Shown in pieces: positions 1-9,007 of a stretch of DNA of 35,769 bases. The first letter of the stretch is position 1, and each line of letters opens with the position of its first letter. The stretch lies in NCBI RefSeq assembly GCF_013116825.1, contig NZ_JABFNS010000098.1, positions 1-35,769 of the forward strand. Reading direction: 5' to 3'. The position numbers were made by a program, and so were the translations under genes. The DNA comes from Myxococcus xanthus (GTDB lineage: Bacteria; Myxococcota; Myxococcia; Myxococcales; Myxococcaceae). The notes under the pieces were generated by a model. The model was not told the DNA's origin, made no database searches, and worked only from the letters and a program-made list of their open reading frames with translations.

Positions 1-16
1 CGTTAGCGCATGGGGT

Positions 17-48
17 GGGGGACTGGCCCGGAACTGAACCAGTCCCCC
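17..48 (-). terminator. terminator-like hairpin ending the lanthipeptide operon
   Basis: A perfect 10-bp stem (GGGGGACTGG at 17-26 pairs with CCAGTCCCCC at 39-48) with a 12-nt loop begins 10 nt past the stop codon of the last precursor gene, read on the minus strand. There is no U-rich tail after it, so it may act as a weak or Rho-assisted terminator or simply as a 3' stabilising structure. Its position suggests that the operon ends with the precursor genes. Confidence 0.55.
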
Positions 49-58
49 TGGACCTTCG

Positions 59-268
59 CTACATGCACACGTAGGGAGGGCACGGCGTGCAGTAGTAGCT
101 GCCGAACTGCTCGCAGCTGTCCGCACCCGAGATGCTCTCCAGGACCTCGTCGCTCAATTCCAGCTCGGCGGCGGGGTTGGCGGGCAGGGCCGCGCGCTCC
201 TCCGACGACAGGCTGTTGAAGTACTCGGGGTCACGCCACGCACGGAGGATGTGTTCCTTCTTGCTCAT
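59..268 (-). CDS. class II lanthipeptide precursor 1 (mersacidin/lichenicidin-type leader)
   Basis: This 69-aa peptide has a leader and a short Cys-rich core. The leader carries hallmarks of the mersacidin/lichenicidin-type class II family: AWRDPEYFNSL, an LPANPAAELEL block, and an ESISGA end resembling a GG/GA protease site. Cleavage after Gly-Ala (residue 49) would leave the 20-residue core DSCEQFGSYY-CTPCPPYVCM. The core has four Cys (core positions 3, 11, 14, 19) but only three possible dehydration sites (Ser2, Ser8, Thr12), so not every Cys can form a lanthionine. The ATG at 268 is chosen because AGGAG precedes it by 6 nt; a longer in-frame reading to 478 merely runs through the other precursor gene in a different frame. 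It is the last gene of the lanM operon, 31 nt after precursor 2. The function as a lanthipeptide substrate follows from the leader type and the adjacent LanM; the bioactivity of the product is unknown. Confidence 0.88.
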   Translation of the reverse strand: MSKKEHILRAWRDPEYFNSLSSEERAALPANPAAELELSDEVLESISGADSCEQFGSYYCTPCPPYVCM

Positions 269-497
269 GACTGCTCCTGGACAGGAAAGGGGTGGCGAAT
301 CAGAGACAGTGCCGCGGCGGGCACGGCGTGCACTGGGCGCTGGACTGGCCGGGCAGGCAGAAGTCTCCGCCAGTGATGACCTCCAGGAGGTCGTCCCCCA
401 ACTCCAGCTCGGCGGCGGGGTTGGCGGGCAGGGCCGCGCGCTCCTCCGACGACAGGCTGTTGAAGTACTCGGGGTCACGCCACGCGCGGAGGATGTG
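161..497. repeat. direct repeat of the precursor leader region (two 93-bp copies)
   Basis: Positions 161-253 and 405-497 match in 92 of 93 bases, the only difference being base 242 versus 486. The repeat covers most of the leader-coding part of the two precursor genes. The core-coding segments outside it differ. The identity includes synonymous positions, which points to a recent tandem duplication or gene conversion of the leader. Confidence 0.9.
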
Positions 498-515
498 GTC
501 CTTCTTCTGGCTCAT
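300..515 (-). CDS. class II lanthipeptide precursor 2 (mersacidin/lichenicidin-type leader)
   Basis: This 71-aa peptide has the same leader as its neighbour (AWRDPEYFNSL, LPANPAAELEL) but ends in a classical double-Gly site, EVITGG. Cleavage there would release a 21-residue core that begins DFCLPGQSSAQ and ends CTPCPPRHCL. Core Cys are at positions 3, 12, 15 and 20; Ser8, Ser9 and Thr13 are the only dehydratable residues. The four Cys and the CTPCPPxxC block align with precursor 1, whereas the middle differs. Its ATG (513-515) overlaps the lanM stop codon in an ATGA, and AGGAG lies just upstream inside lanM, so translation is probably coupled. The role as LanM substrate is inferred from leader family and linkage; whether the two peptides act together is unknown. 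Confidence 0.9.
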   Translation of the reverse strand: MSQKKDHILRAWRDPEYFNSLSSEERAALPANPAAELELGDDLLEVITGGDFCLPGQSSAQCTPCPPRHCL

Positions 516-3500
516 GACAGCTCCTGGTTGCGGCTGGAGGGACGGCCATCCGGGGTGCCCAGCCCTTCACCTCGGACGATTCGTGGAGGCGCGACCGTCA
601 GCAGCGAGGGCAACCGCTCCGGCATGGCCAGCCGCGCCAGTCCGTAGGCGATGCCCGCCAGGCCCACCATCATGCCCGGCGTCTCCGTGCTGCCTTGCAG
701 GCCGAAGAGGTAGCCGTGCTCGGAGATTCCGCGCAGGATGCCGCCCGCCACCGCGTTCGTGCGCTCCCGGAGCTTCGAGTCCCCGAGCGTGGCCGCCGCT
801 TCCAACAGGAAGTCCGCGTTGCCCAGGTCTCCGTGGCACAGACCATGGTTGCGGCCGAAGCCCCTCGCCAGGGTGGAGTCCAGCGCGATGGCAATCTCCT
901 CGCGCACCGCTGCGTCGTCCACGAAGGGCAGCCCAGACAGTCGCGCCAAGCCGATGCCGGGGGCTCCGGTGCACCATGCCCAGAGGAAGTGTTCCGTTCC
1001 CTCCGCCGCCGCCAGTTCCTTCGCGCCCGCGCGCAGGTCGGGCCAGTTGCGCTCCTCGGGTGTGTAGAGCCCGCGCTCGTACTCCATGCCGGCCACCGCG
1101 GCGTCACGCAGGCGTGTGTCGCCCGTCCGCGCGAACAGCCGAAGCAGCGCCAGGCTGATGCCGGCGGCTCCGTGCGCCATGCCCGCGAGGTAACGGTTTC
1201 CGGCGGCTTCGCAGAGCCACGCCGCGCCTCGGGCCTGAGGCGTGGACGTCTCCAGCAGCCGCTGACCGCAGGCGTCCACCGTGGCCCACAACGTGTCTGA
1301 CGGGCGGTGCTCACCGAGCACCAGCAGCGCCAGGAGGCAGCCCGCGGCGCCCGCGCCCACGTCCAGCACCGTGTCCTTCTCCACCAGGGGCCGCAGCCGC
1401 CGCACGTAACCCGCGGCCTCGTCCAGGAGCGCATCGTCCTTCCACAGCACGCCCAGGTGCGTCAGCGCGTAGAGGATGCCGCCCCAGCCATTGAGGATGC
1501 CCAGCCCCACCACGCTGGCGGGCTCCTCCGCCAGGAGGCGTGCCTGGGTGCGCAGCGTGGCCCGCGCCAGCCGCGTGAAGCGCGCGTCTTGCGTGATGTC
1601 CCCCAGGTAGCCCAGCGCGAGCGCGATGCCCGCGCGCCCCTGGAACACGTCCGGCCCCGGAGAACCGAGCCGCCAGCCGCCGTCTCCCGCATCCAGGCCA
1701 AGCCAGTGCGCTTCATCGCGGCGCTCGAAGGCCAATGGCAGCAGCCGTTCGCCCGCGCGTCGTGCTTCCGCGAGCAACGCGTCGCCGAGGCCGGGCTGGG
1801 GGTGCTTCCGGAAGGGATACGTCGGACGCGCCACCGTCTGCGAGCTCAGCAGCAGGACATCCAGCGAGCGCTCCAGCACCCAGCGCTGCCGCGTCTGGTC
1901 CTCTGGCGACAGCCCCTCCAGCCGGCGGCGCACGCGCGCCATGCCCGTCTCCTGGAAGAAGTCCGGCAGGCGCTGGCCCGAGCCCGCCTCCAGGTCCTTC
2001 GAGTCGGCGCGCGCGGTGAAGTACGGCAGGTCTCCCCGCTCCAACTGCTCCGTCTCCAGGGGCACGAGCGCCGCGAAGTCCGGGGCAGGCACCACGACGC
2101 GCCACAGGTGGTCGAAGAAGCGTTGGCGCTCGAGCCCATCCGTCAGCGCGTGCGGGTGGTAGCTCTCGAAGAGGAGCGCGCCGTACACCGCCGTGTTGCG
2201 GAAGAGGACGCGCATGGGCACGTGCGCGAAGGCGGCCAGCGGCCCGTCGTCGGCGAGCAGCGCCTCGCGGTGCTCCAGTAGCAGGCCGTACATGCGGGTG
2301 AGGCCGTCAACCAGCGCGTCGCGGTAGTCCAGCACCGGCGCGGCTTCGCCCTCCAGGCGCGGCAGGTTGTTGGACCCGGGCAGCTCCACCGGCCGCCGCT
2401 CGAAGCGCATCCGGTCCGTTCCTCGCTCCGTCGTCATCAAGTAGGCCTGCGGCGTGAGCTGACCTGCCCGAGCGCTCAGCCCGCTCAGGTCCACACCGGC
2501 CTTCTTGCGCGTGCCCCAGAACTGCTGCGGCAGCAGCCCGCTGCGGAGCACGGACACCGGCGGCGCCTCCACCGCGTGCTCGGAGTCTCGAAGCGTGCGC
2601 GTGCCCGACAGCGGGTGGAAGAGCGTCTCCACGTCCACCAGCACCGGGTGCTCTCCGGCGGCGATGAGGTTCTCGAAGTGCAGGTCCGTGCCGTCCAACG
2701 CGTGCATCAGCGCGACGTAGGCGCCCTGGCGTTCGTAGAAGCGCCGGACCTCCTCCGCTGACGCGCACGGCGCGGGGGCCACGTACTCCATCCATCCGTA
2801 CTCGCCTCGGTCCAGCGCCTCCGCGCCCTTCATCGTAGGCGTGGCGCCGCGCGCGTTGAGCCACGTGAGGAGCTGTTGGAGCCCGGCCTCTGCTCCCAGT
2901 GAGCGCGGCTTGTAGACAATCCGCAGCCCGGACTCGAAGCGGAGGATGAAGACGCCCTGGCCGCCCCGGTGCGGGTCGGAGAAGCCGCCGCGTGCCTCCA
3001 CCAGCGCGCCGGGGAACTGGTCCGCGTTGAACCGCTGCCAGAGCAGGGGCGCGTCTCGCGTCAGCCGCTTCATCAGCCCCAGACAGTTGGATTCCCACTC
3101 CGCGATGCGCAGGACGACGCAGCGGGCCAGCACCGGGTATCGCTCCAGGATGTCCAGGGCGACCCGCGGCTGGCGCAGCCGTCTCGTGAAGTCCTGGAAG
3201 CGGGCCTCCGGGGTGTCTCCCGCGAGCAGTCCCTCCAACTGGGCGGCGTGGAGCTCCACCACCATGGCACGGCCCAGGACCGGTGCCAGCACCTGGGGCA
3301 GGTGGCCCAGCATCGTGGAGACGACGACGCTCGGCTCCAGGTCGAGCCCAGGCGCGGCGTGCTTCATCAGCTTCAGCGCGGCGGTGAGCTGCGTCACGGC
3401 GTGCGACACCAGCGGCTCCACCAGCGGCAGGAAGGCCGAGCGGTCCGGGCCCTCCGTGCGCTCGGGCCAGGGGACGGGCGCGTGCGAGGGCTCCGCGTAG

Positions 3501-3832
3501 GTGTGCTCCAGCACCTGCACCCAGTGGGGGACTTCAGCAGGCGTGGTCCAAGGCGCCCCGGTGGGTATCTCCAGCAGCGTGAGCAGCTCCGCCTCGGTCA
3601 GCCCCGACGATTGCAGTCTGCGCTGCCACCAATCCGCGTGTCCGAAGGGCTCCTGCTGACGCCATGCATCCAATCGCTTGCGCGCCGCAGCGGAGCTGTC
3701 TTGTTGCGTCGTATTGGCTTTGAGAGTGAATTCGGCCCGCTCGGTGAGTGTGGTTGCCCGTGCCCAGCGTGCGAACCGCGATGGAGCGTCGGCTCTCGGC
3801 GTCGCCTCGTCCTGCCTCTGCGTGATTTCCAC
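512..3832 (-). CDS. lanM: class II lanthipeptide synthetase LanM
   Basis: A 1106-aa bifunctional enzyme that phosphorylates and eliminates Ser/Thr of the precursors and then cyclises Cys onto the dehydro residues. The N-terminal dehydratase half (DUF4135) shows the kinase-like residues known from CylM: Lys308 in VYKPR, Asp383/His385/Asn388 in DLHFEN, and Asp400/Glu402 in VDVET. The C-terminal LanC-like half contains GRAGIALALGYLG, an AHGAAG repeat, WCTGAPG with Cys954, and CHGDLG with Cys999-His1000, the three expected zinc ligands. Length is at the upper end of the usual 900-1200 aa. The start is a GTG with AGAGG about 6 nt upstream; no ATG fits better. The gene is first in the operon and overlaps precursor 2. 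All catalytic residues I can identify are intact, so it is probably active. The LanM class is very secure; the ring pattern it makes cannot be predicted from sequence. Confidence 0.95.
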   Translation of the reverse strand: MEITQRQDEATPRADAPSRFARWARATTLTERAEFTLKANTTQQDSSAAARKRLDAWRQQEPFGHADWWQRRLQSSGLTEAELLTLLEIPTGAPWTTPAEVPHWVQVLEHTYAEPSHAPVPWPERTEGPDRSAFLPLVEPLVSHAVTQLTAALKLMKHAAPGLDLEPSVVVSTMLGHLPQVLAPVLGRAMVVELHAAQLEGLLAGDTPEARFQDFTRRLRQPRVALDILERYPVLARCVVLRIAEWESNCLGLMKRLTRDAPLLWQRFNADQFPGALVEARGGFSDPHRGGQGVFILRFESGLRIVYKPRSLGAEAGLQQLLTWLNARGATPTMKGAEALDRGEYGWMEYVAPAPCASAEEVRRFYERQGAYVALMHALDGTDLHFENLIAAGEHPVLVDVETLFHPLSGTRTLRDSEHAVEAPPVSVLRSGLLPQQFWGTRKKAGVDLSGLSARAGQLTPQAYLMTTERGTDRMRFERRPVELPGSNNLPRLEGEAAPVLDYRDALVDGLTRMYGLLLEHREALLADDGPLAAFAHVPMRVLFRNTAVYGALLFESYHPHALTDGLERQRFFDHLWRVVVPAPDFAALVPLETEQLERGDLPYFTARADSKDLEAGSGQRLPDFFQETGMARVRRRLEGLSPEDQTRQRWVLERSLDVLLLSSQTVARPTYPFRKHPQPGLGDALLAEARRAGERLLPLAFERRDEAHWLGLDAGDGGWRLGSPGPDVFQGRAGIALALGYLGDITQDARFTRLARATLRTQARLLAEEPASVVGLGILNGWGGILYALTHLGVLWKDDALLDEAAGYVRRLRPLVEKDTVLDVGAGAAGCLLALLVLGEHRPSDTLWATVDACGQRLLETSTPQARGAAWLCEAAGNRYLAGMAHGAAGISLALLRLFARTGDTRLRDAAVAGMEYERGLYTPEERNWPDLRAGAKELAAAEGTEHFLWAWCTGAPGIGLARLSGLPFVDDAAVREEIAIALDSTLARGFGRNHGLCHGDLGNADFLLEAAATLGDSKLRERTNAVAGGILRGISEHGYLFGLQGSTETPGMMVGLAGIAYGLARLAMPERLPSLLTVAPPRIVRGEGLGTPDGRPSSRNQELS

Positions 3833-3887
3833 GCGTCCTCTCGTTCCTGGGCAAAACCCGGTGAGCTGGCTTCGTTGGAGTAGCAGG

Positions 3888-3917
3888 GAGATGACTGTGA
3901 TACAGGTAAGTCATTTC
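3888..3917. promoter_or_regulatory. inverted repeat upstream of lanM
   Basis: GAGATGACT (3888-3896) and AGTCATTTC (3909-3917) form inverted 9-nt arms with one mismatch and a 12-nt spacer. It sits 55-85 nt upstream of the lanM start and overlaps the predicted -10 box, so it could be a repressor or activator site. This is a pattern-only call; no regulator gene is adjacent in the window. Confidence 0.35.
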
Positions 3918-3932
3918 ATCTTTGCCTGTCAA
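3904..3932 (-). promoter_or_regulatory. candidate sigma70-type promoter of the lanthipeptide operon
   Basis: On the minus strand a perfect TTGACA (-35) occupies 3927-3932. With a 17-nt spacer the -10 hexamer is TTACCT (3904-3909), a poor match. This would give a leader of roughly 65 nt before the lanM GTG. The weak -10 next to a perfect -35 fits a regulated promoter, but the call rests on hexamer matching only. Confidence 0.35.
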
Positions 3933-4225
3933 TGCTGGGCGCCCGTGGTCGTCTGGCATGCAATCCACGCGGGACGGTGGGAGGGATTTGTACAACGCCC
4001 GCATCAACGGCAGTGGCGCGGGCGGTGGGCCGCTGGCGTTGTAGTTTTCCCAAGCAGGGCTTCAGGTGCTGGCCAACAGCTTCAGGAGCGCGGCCCCCCT
4101 CGTCCGCCGCATCCAGGCGGGGGATTTCGCCTGCGCTGGGGCAGGGGGAGGCCGCCTGCCACGCGACGGTGCGCGCTCATGGCCGTTGCGCGATGCATTC
4201 TCGGGGCGTAGGGAAGCAACGCCCC

Positions 4226-7177
4226 ATGTCCGCCACCGCCCAACTGCTCGAAACCGTCCGGAAGGAAGCCAAGCCGGGAATCTGGTCCAACGGCGTGAAC
4301 CTCGCCCGCTCCGGAGCCGTGGTGCTCCAGTCCCAGAAAGGGGGCGAGCTGGAGCTGAGGGTCCGCGCCAAGGGGCGCCCGGTCGCCCTCACGGTCGTCC
4401 TGTATCCGAACGACGACGCCTGGGAGTGCGACTGCCCCAGCCAGGTGGACCCCTGTGAGCACGTGGTGGCGGCGGCCATCTCCATCCAGCAGGCGGAGAA
4501 GCAGGACGCGCCCATGGAGACGGTGGCCACGCGCTGGGCCCGTGTCGTCTACCACTTCACTCGCGTGGACGGCGGCCTGGAGCTGCGCCGCTCCATCGTC
4601 CAGGTGGACGGCACGGAGACGCCGCTGGAGGGCAGCCTGACGTCGTTGATGGCCCGGCCCGCGGAGGCTGCGAAGCTCCAGGTGGAGAACGCGGACCTGC
4701 TGGCCGACCGCATCCTGGAGCAGCGGCGCACGCGCGGCACCCTGGCGCCGGAGACGCTGGAGGCGGTGCTCAAGGTGCTGGAGTCGGCGCGCAACGTGCT
4801 GCTCGACGGGCGCCCGGTGGCGGTGTCCGACGAGCAGGTGCTGCCACGCGCGGTGGTGGAGGACCGCAGCGGCCAGATCGTGGTGACGGTGAGCAAGGAC
4901 CCGCGCGTCCAGGAGGTGGTCAGCCCCGGGGTGGCGCTCGCGAGCGATACGCTGGTCCGCCTGGGCGAGACGTCCATGTCCGGCCCCTGGTTGCAGCACC
5001 TGCCCATCGTCCGCACGTACTCAGCGGACCACCTGGGGGACCTCACCTCCAAAATCATGCCCGAGCTGGGGCGCCGCCTGCCGGTGGAGGTCCGCAGCAA
5101 ACGGCTGCCGCGCCTGGACCGCGAGCTGAAGCCGCGCATCCTGCTGGAGCTGAACCAGCTCGACGCCGGCCTGTCTGTGCTGCCCACGCTCGTCTACGGC
5201 GCGCCGCCGGTGGTGCGCATCGACAACGGGCGCATGGTGTACCTGCGCGGCGCGGTGCCGCTGCGCGACGAGGCCGCCGAGCAGCGCCTCATCCACCAAC
5301 TGCGCGACGAGCTGAACCTCGTGCCCGGCCGCCGGCTGACGGTGCAGGGCTCGGAGATGGTGCGCTGGGCCGACAAGCTGCGGCGTTGGCGCGGCGACCT
5401 CGCCGGTGACGCGGCGGGGCTGGTGAGCCCCGACGTCAAGCTGCGCCCGTCGCTCCACCTGGAGTCCAGCGTCACGGGGCAGGGCGTCCCCGACGTGCGC
5501 TTCCAGCTCTCCTTCCAGGTGGAGGGGGCCAGGGGCGAGGTCAAGGACGTGGACGCCGCCGCCGTCATCCGGGCGTGGACGGAGGGGCTGGGGCTGGTGC
5601 CGCTGGACGGTGGTGGCTGGGCGCCGCTGCCCCGCGCCTGGCTGGACAAGCACGGTCAGCGCGTGGCGGACCTGCTCAACGCGCGGCAGGAGGATGGGAA
5701 GGTCTCCAACCACGCGCTGCCGGAGCTCACGGCGCTGTGCGAGACGCTGGAGCAGCCGCCTCCGCCGGGCCTGGACCGGCTGGCGCCGCTCATCTCCGGC
5801 TTCGAGAAGCTGCCCCCACCCGAGCTGCCCGCGGAGCTCAACGCCACGCTGCGCCAGTACCAGCTCCAGGGCGTCAGCTGGCTGGGCTTCCTGCGCGGCG
5901 CGGGGCTGGGCGGCATCCTGGCGGACGACATGGGTCTGGGGAAGACGCTCCAGACGATTTGCGCCCTGGGGCCCGGATCGCTGGTGGTGTGCCCCACCAG
6001 CGTGTTGCCCAACTGGGCCGCGGAGCTGAAGCGCTTCCGCCCGTCGCTCAAGGTGTGCGTGTACCACGGGCCCGGCCGCGCGCTGGAGCCGTCCGCCGAC
6101 GTGACGCTCACCACCTACGCCATCATGCGCCTGGACGCGGCGGTGCTCGGCGCGAAGACGTGGGACTCGCTGGTGCTGGACGAGGCGCAGGCCATCAAGA
6201 ATCCGGACAGCCAGGTGGCGCGCGCGGCCTTCGGGCTCAAGGCGAACTTCCGGCTCGCGCTCAGCGGCACGCCGCTGGAGAACCGGCTGGAGGAGCTGTG
6301 GAGCCTCATGCACTTCACCAACCCGGGCCTGCTCGGGGGGCGCAAGCACTTCGAGGACAAGATTTCGCGGCCCATCTCCGAGGGCCGGCAGGACGCGGCC
6401 GAGGGGCTGCGGCGCCGCATCCGCCCCTTCGTGCTCCGGCGTCTGAAGCGGGACGTCGCGCCCGAGCTGCCGCCGCGCATCGAGTCCGTCATGCACGTGC
6501 AGATGGATGAGCGTGAGCGCTCCGTCTACGACGCGGTGATGGCGGCCACGCGCAAGGAAGTGGTGGCGCTGCTGAACGAGGGCGGAAGCGTGCTCAAGGC
6601 GCTGGAGGCCCTGCTGCGGCTGCGTCAGGCCGCGTGTCACCCCGCGCTCGTTCCGGGCCAGCGGGCCAACACGTCATCCAAGGTGGAGACGCTGGTGGAC
6701 GCGCTGGAGACGGCCGTTTCGGAAGGCCACAAGGCGCTCGTCTTCTCTCAGTGGACGTCGCTGCTGGACCTCATCGAGCCGCGCCTGAAGGCGGCGGGCA
6801 TCGGCTTCGGCCGCCTGGACGGCACCACGGCCAACCGCGGCGAAGTCACCGAGCGCTTCCAGTCCCAGGAGGGCGAGCCGGTGCTGCTCATGTCTCTCAA
6901 GGCGGGCGGCACGGGCCTCAACCTCACGGCGGCGGACCACGTCTTCCTGGTGGACCCGTGGTGGAACCCGGCGGCGGAGGCGCAGGCCGCGGACCGCGCC
7001 CACCGCATTGGCCAGGAGCGCACGGTGATGGTGTACCGGCTCGTGTCCCAGGGCACCGTGGAGGAGCGCATCCTGGGGCTCCAGGAGAAGAAGCGGGCCA
7101 TCTTCGAGGCGGCCCTGAGCGAGGCCGCCGCCGCGACGGCCATCACCCGGGAAGACCTGCTCGAACTCTTCTCGTGA
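4226..7177 (+). CDS. SWIM zinc-finger SNF2-family helicase/ATPase
   Basis: A 983-aa SNF2-type ATPase. The N-terminus carries a SWIM zinc finger (Cys68-x-Cys70 ... Cys77-x-His79), a putative DNA/protein interaction module. The middle region is of the bacterial SNF2 type without a recognised catalytic motif. The helicase core has Walker A DDMGLGKT (Lys573), the DEAQ box (652-655), an [14 protein letters not shown] motif and the C-terminal [22 protein letters not shown]-type motif VI. The family remodels nucleoprotein or translocates on duplex DNA; the cellular role of bacterial SWIM-SNF2 proteins is poorly known. The ATG at 4226 was chosen over upstream starts because similarity to the family begins at about the LLETVRKEA segment and AGGGAAG lies 5' of it, with a longish spacing. 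The stop overlaps the GTG of the next gene (GTGA). Confidence 0.93.
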   Translation: MSATAQLLETVRKEAKPGIWSNGVNLARSGAVVLQSQKGGELELRVRAKGRPVALTVVLYPNDDAWECDCPSQVDPCEHVVAAAISIQQAEKQDAPMETVATRWARVVYHFTRVDGGLELRRSIVQVDGTETPLEGSLTSLMARPAEAAKLQVENADLLADRILEQRRTRGTLAPETLEAVLKVLESARNVLLDGRPVAVSDEQVLPRAVVEDRSGQIVVTVSKDPRVQEVVSPGVALASDTLVRLGETSMSGPWLQHLPIVRTYSADHLGDLTSKIMPELGRRLPVEVRSKRLPRLDRELKPRILLELNQLDAGLSVLPTLVYGAPPVVRIDNGRMVYLRGAVPLRDEAAEQRLIHQLRDELNLVPGRRLTVQGSEMVRWADKLRRWRGDLAGDAAGLVSPDVKLRPSLHLESSVTGQGVPDVRFQLSFQVEGARGEVKDVDAAAVIRAWTEGLGLVPLDGGGWAPLPRAWLDKHGQRVADLLNARQEDGKVSNHALPELTALCETLEQPPPPGLDRLAPLISGFEKLPPPELPAELNATLRQYQLQGVSWLGFLRGAGLGGILADDMGLGKTLQTICALGPGSLVVCPTSVLPNWAAELKRFRPSLKVCVYHGPGRALEPSADVTLTTYAIMRLDAAVLGAKTWDSLVLDEAQAIKNPDSQVARAAFGLKANFRLALSGTPLENRLEELWSLMHFTNPGLLGGRKHFEDKISRPISEGRQDAAEGLRRRIRPFVLRRLKRDVAPELPPRIESVMHVQMDERERSVYDAVMAATRKEVVALLNEGGSVLKALEALLRLRQAACHPALVPGQRANTSSKVETLVDALETAVSEGHKALVFSQWTSLLDLIEPRLKAAGIGFGRLDGTTANRGEVTERFQSQEGEPVLLMSLKAGGTGLNLTAADHVFLVDPWWNPAAEAQAADRAHRIGQERTVMVYRLVSQGTVEERILGLQEKKRAIFEAALSEAAAATAITREDLLELFS

Positions 7178-8994
7178 CGCGTGCAGTCCTTCTCTTCGCA
7201 GTGGGGTTCCTCACGATGCTTCCCGAATCCGCCGACGCCCGGCCCCAGGCCGCCGCCACGCTGCACGCGCTCATCCAGCAGGAGTGGCAGTACCAGTTGG
7301 AGCACAGCCCGACGTACGCATCGGTGCAGGGCGACCGGCGCTGGAACGGCCGCTGGGATGACCTGAGCCTCGAGGCCATCGCGGCGGACCACCAGCACAA
7401 CCTCCAGGTGCTCGCGAAGCTGAAGACGGTGGACCGCGAGGCGCTCTCCGCCGCGGACCAGCTCAACTACGACCTGTTCCGCCGCGACTACGAGACGTGG
7501 GTGGAGGAGCACCGCTTCAAGACGTACCTGATGCCGGTGAACCACATGGGCGGCATCCCGGAGGGCATCAAACAGCCGCCGGGCGTGCAGACGGCCTATC
7601 AGCTCGCGGACAACCTGCGCTTCGAGACGGTGAAGGACTACGAGGACTGGGTTGCCCGGCTCCAGGGCTTCGGCACCTACGTGGACCAGGTGCTGGCGCT
7701 GCTGCGCGAGGGACTGCGTGAGAAGCGCATCCACCCCCAGGTCGTCCTCCAGCGGATTCCGCCGCAGGTGGCGAAGCAGCTCGTGGCGGACCCGGCGGAC
7801 AGCGGCTTCTTCGCGCCGTTCCGCCGCTTCCCCAAGGGCATTGCCTCCGCGGAGCAGCAACGCCTGTCCGCGGCGGGCCGCGCGGCGATTTCGCAGGGCG
7901 TGCTCCCCGCGCTGAAGCGCTTCCACCAGTTCCTCACCGAGGCGTACGTCCCGAAGGGCACGGAGGCGGTGGGCATCTGGCAGTTGCCCGACGGCGCGGA
8001 GCTGTACGCCTTCCTCGCGCGCAAGTTCACCACCACCGGCCTGGGCGCGGAGGAGATTCACGCGCTCGGCCTGGCCGAGGTCCAGCGCCTGCGCGCGGAG
8101 ATGGAGGCGGTGAAGGCCCAGACGGGCTTCAAGGGCACGCTGGCGGAGTTCTTCCGCTTCCTGCGGACGGATGCGCGCTTCTATGCGCGGGACGGGGACG
8201 AGCTGCTGATGCGCTACCGGGCCTTGTCCAAGCGCATCGACCCGTCGCTGGTGCGCCTGTTCAAGACGCTGCCCCGGCAGCCCTATGGCGTGGAGCCGAC
8301 GCCGGAGGCCATGGCTCCGGACGCGACCACCGGCTTCTATTACCCAGGGGCGTCGGATGGCTCACGGCCGGGCACGTACCTGGTGAACCTGTACCGGCCA
8401 GAGACTCGTCCCCTGTGGGAGATGGTGCCGCTCACGCTGCACGAAGCCGTACCCGGTCACCACCTGCAGACGGCCCTGGCCGCCGAGCAACCCGGCCTGC
8501 CCGAGTTCCGTCGCTATGGCTACTACGTGGCCTATGGCGAAGGCTGGGCGCTCTACTGCGAGACGCTGGGCGACGAGCTGGGTCTGTACGCCAGCCCGTA
8601 CGACAAGTTCGGCCAGCTGGCCTACGACATGTGGCGCGCGGTGCGGCTCGTCGTCGACACCGGCATGCACGTGAAGAAGTGGACGCGGCAGCAGGCGCTC
8701 GACTTCTTCATGGAGAACTCGCCGCGTCAGGAGCTGGACACCACCAACGAGATTGACCGCTACATCGCCTGGCCGGGGCAGGCGCTGGCGTACAAGGTAG
8801 GGCAGCTCAAGATTCGCGAGATGCGCACACGCGCGGAGCAGGCCCTGGGCCCGGGCTTCGACGTGCGCGAGTTCCACGACGTCGTGCTGCTCGACGGCTC
8901 CCTGCCGCTGGACGTCCTCGAGGCGCGAGTGCAGGGGTGGGTCCAGGCGCGGCAGCGTGGGGCCGCCGCGCCCAATCCTCAGCGGGCGGACTGA
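7174..8994 (+). CDS. secreted DUF885-family zinc metallopeptidase
   Basis: A 606-aa protein with an N-terminal hydrophobic signal segment ([13 protein letters not shown] followed by an ADA-type cleavage region). The DUF885 signature is clear: HEAVPGHH at 423-430 supplies an HExxH-like zinc site (His-Glu followed by His-His), and GEGWALYCE downstream supplies a further Glu. Members are predicted or shown to be metal-dependent peptidases/carboxypeptidases; the substrate here is unknown. The GTG at 7174 overlaps the TGA of the SNF2 gene, so the two are probably co-transcribed and coupled, although no functional link is obvious. An ATG 42 nt downstream would delete most of the signal peptide, which favours the GTG. 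It converges with the P1 peptidase gene across only 13 nt. Confidence 0.92.
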   Translation: MTRAVLLFAVGFLTMLPESADARPQAAATLHALIQQEWQYQLEHSPTYASVQGDRRWNGRWDDLSLEAIAADHQHNLQVLAKLKTVDREALSAADQLNYDLFRRDYETWVEEHRFKTYLMPVNHMGGIPEGIKQPPGVQTAYQLADNLRFETVKDYEDWVARLQGFGTYVDQVLALLREGLREKRIHPQVVLQRIPPQVAKQLVADPADSGFFAPFRRFPKGIASAEQQRLSAAGRAAISQGVLPALKRFHQFLTEAYVPKGTEAVGIWQLPDGAELYAFLARKFTTTGLGAEEIHALGLAEVQRLRAEMEAVKAQTGFKGTLAEFFRFLRTDARFYARDGDELLMRYRALSKRIDPSLVRLFKTLPRQPYGVEPTPEAMAPDATTGFYYPGASDGSRPGTYLVNLYRPETRPLWEMVPLTLHEAVPGHHLQTALAAEQPGLPEFRRYGYYVAYGEGWALYCETLGDELGLYASPYDKFGQLAYDMWRAVRLVVDTGMHVKKWTRQQALDFFMENSPRQELDTTNEIDRYIAWPGQALAYKVGQLKIREMRTRAEQALGPGFDVREFHDVVLLDGSLPLDVLEARVQGWVQARQRGAAAPNPQRAD

Positions 8995-9007
8995 GGCGCG
9001 CGCGGCG

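Larger units (their letters stand above)
3833..4225. other. divergent intergenic region between lanM and the SNF2 helicase gene
   Basis: About 390 nt with no convincing gene. The lanM-proximal part is locally AT-richer and holds the promoter and inverted repeat listed separately. The helicase reading frame is open back to 3932, but I see no family similarity or good ribosome site in that extension, so I treat it as non-coding 5' region. Confidence 0.5.

Noticed and set aside
1307-2281. A 324-aa plus-strand frame inside lanM
   Set aside because: Composition is Arg/Gln-rich without motifs; lanM on the other strand has complete catalytic residues.
5021-6640. A 539-aa open frame on the minus strand within the SNF2 gene
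   Set aside because: Arg/Gln/His/Leu-rich composition typical of antisense frames at high GC; the sense strand has all helicase motifs.
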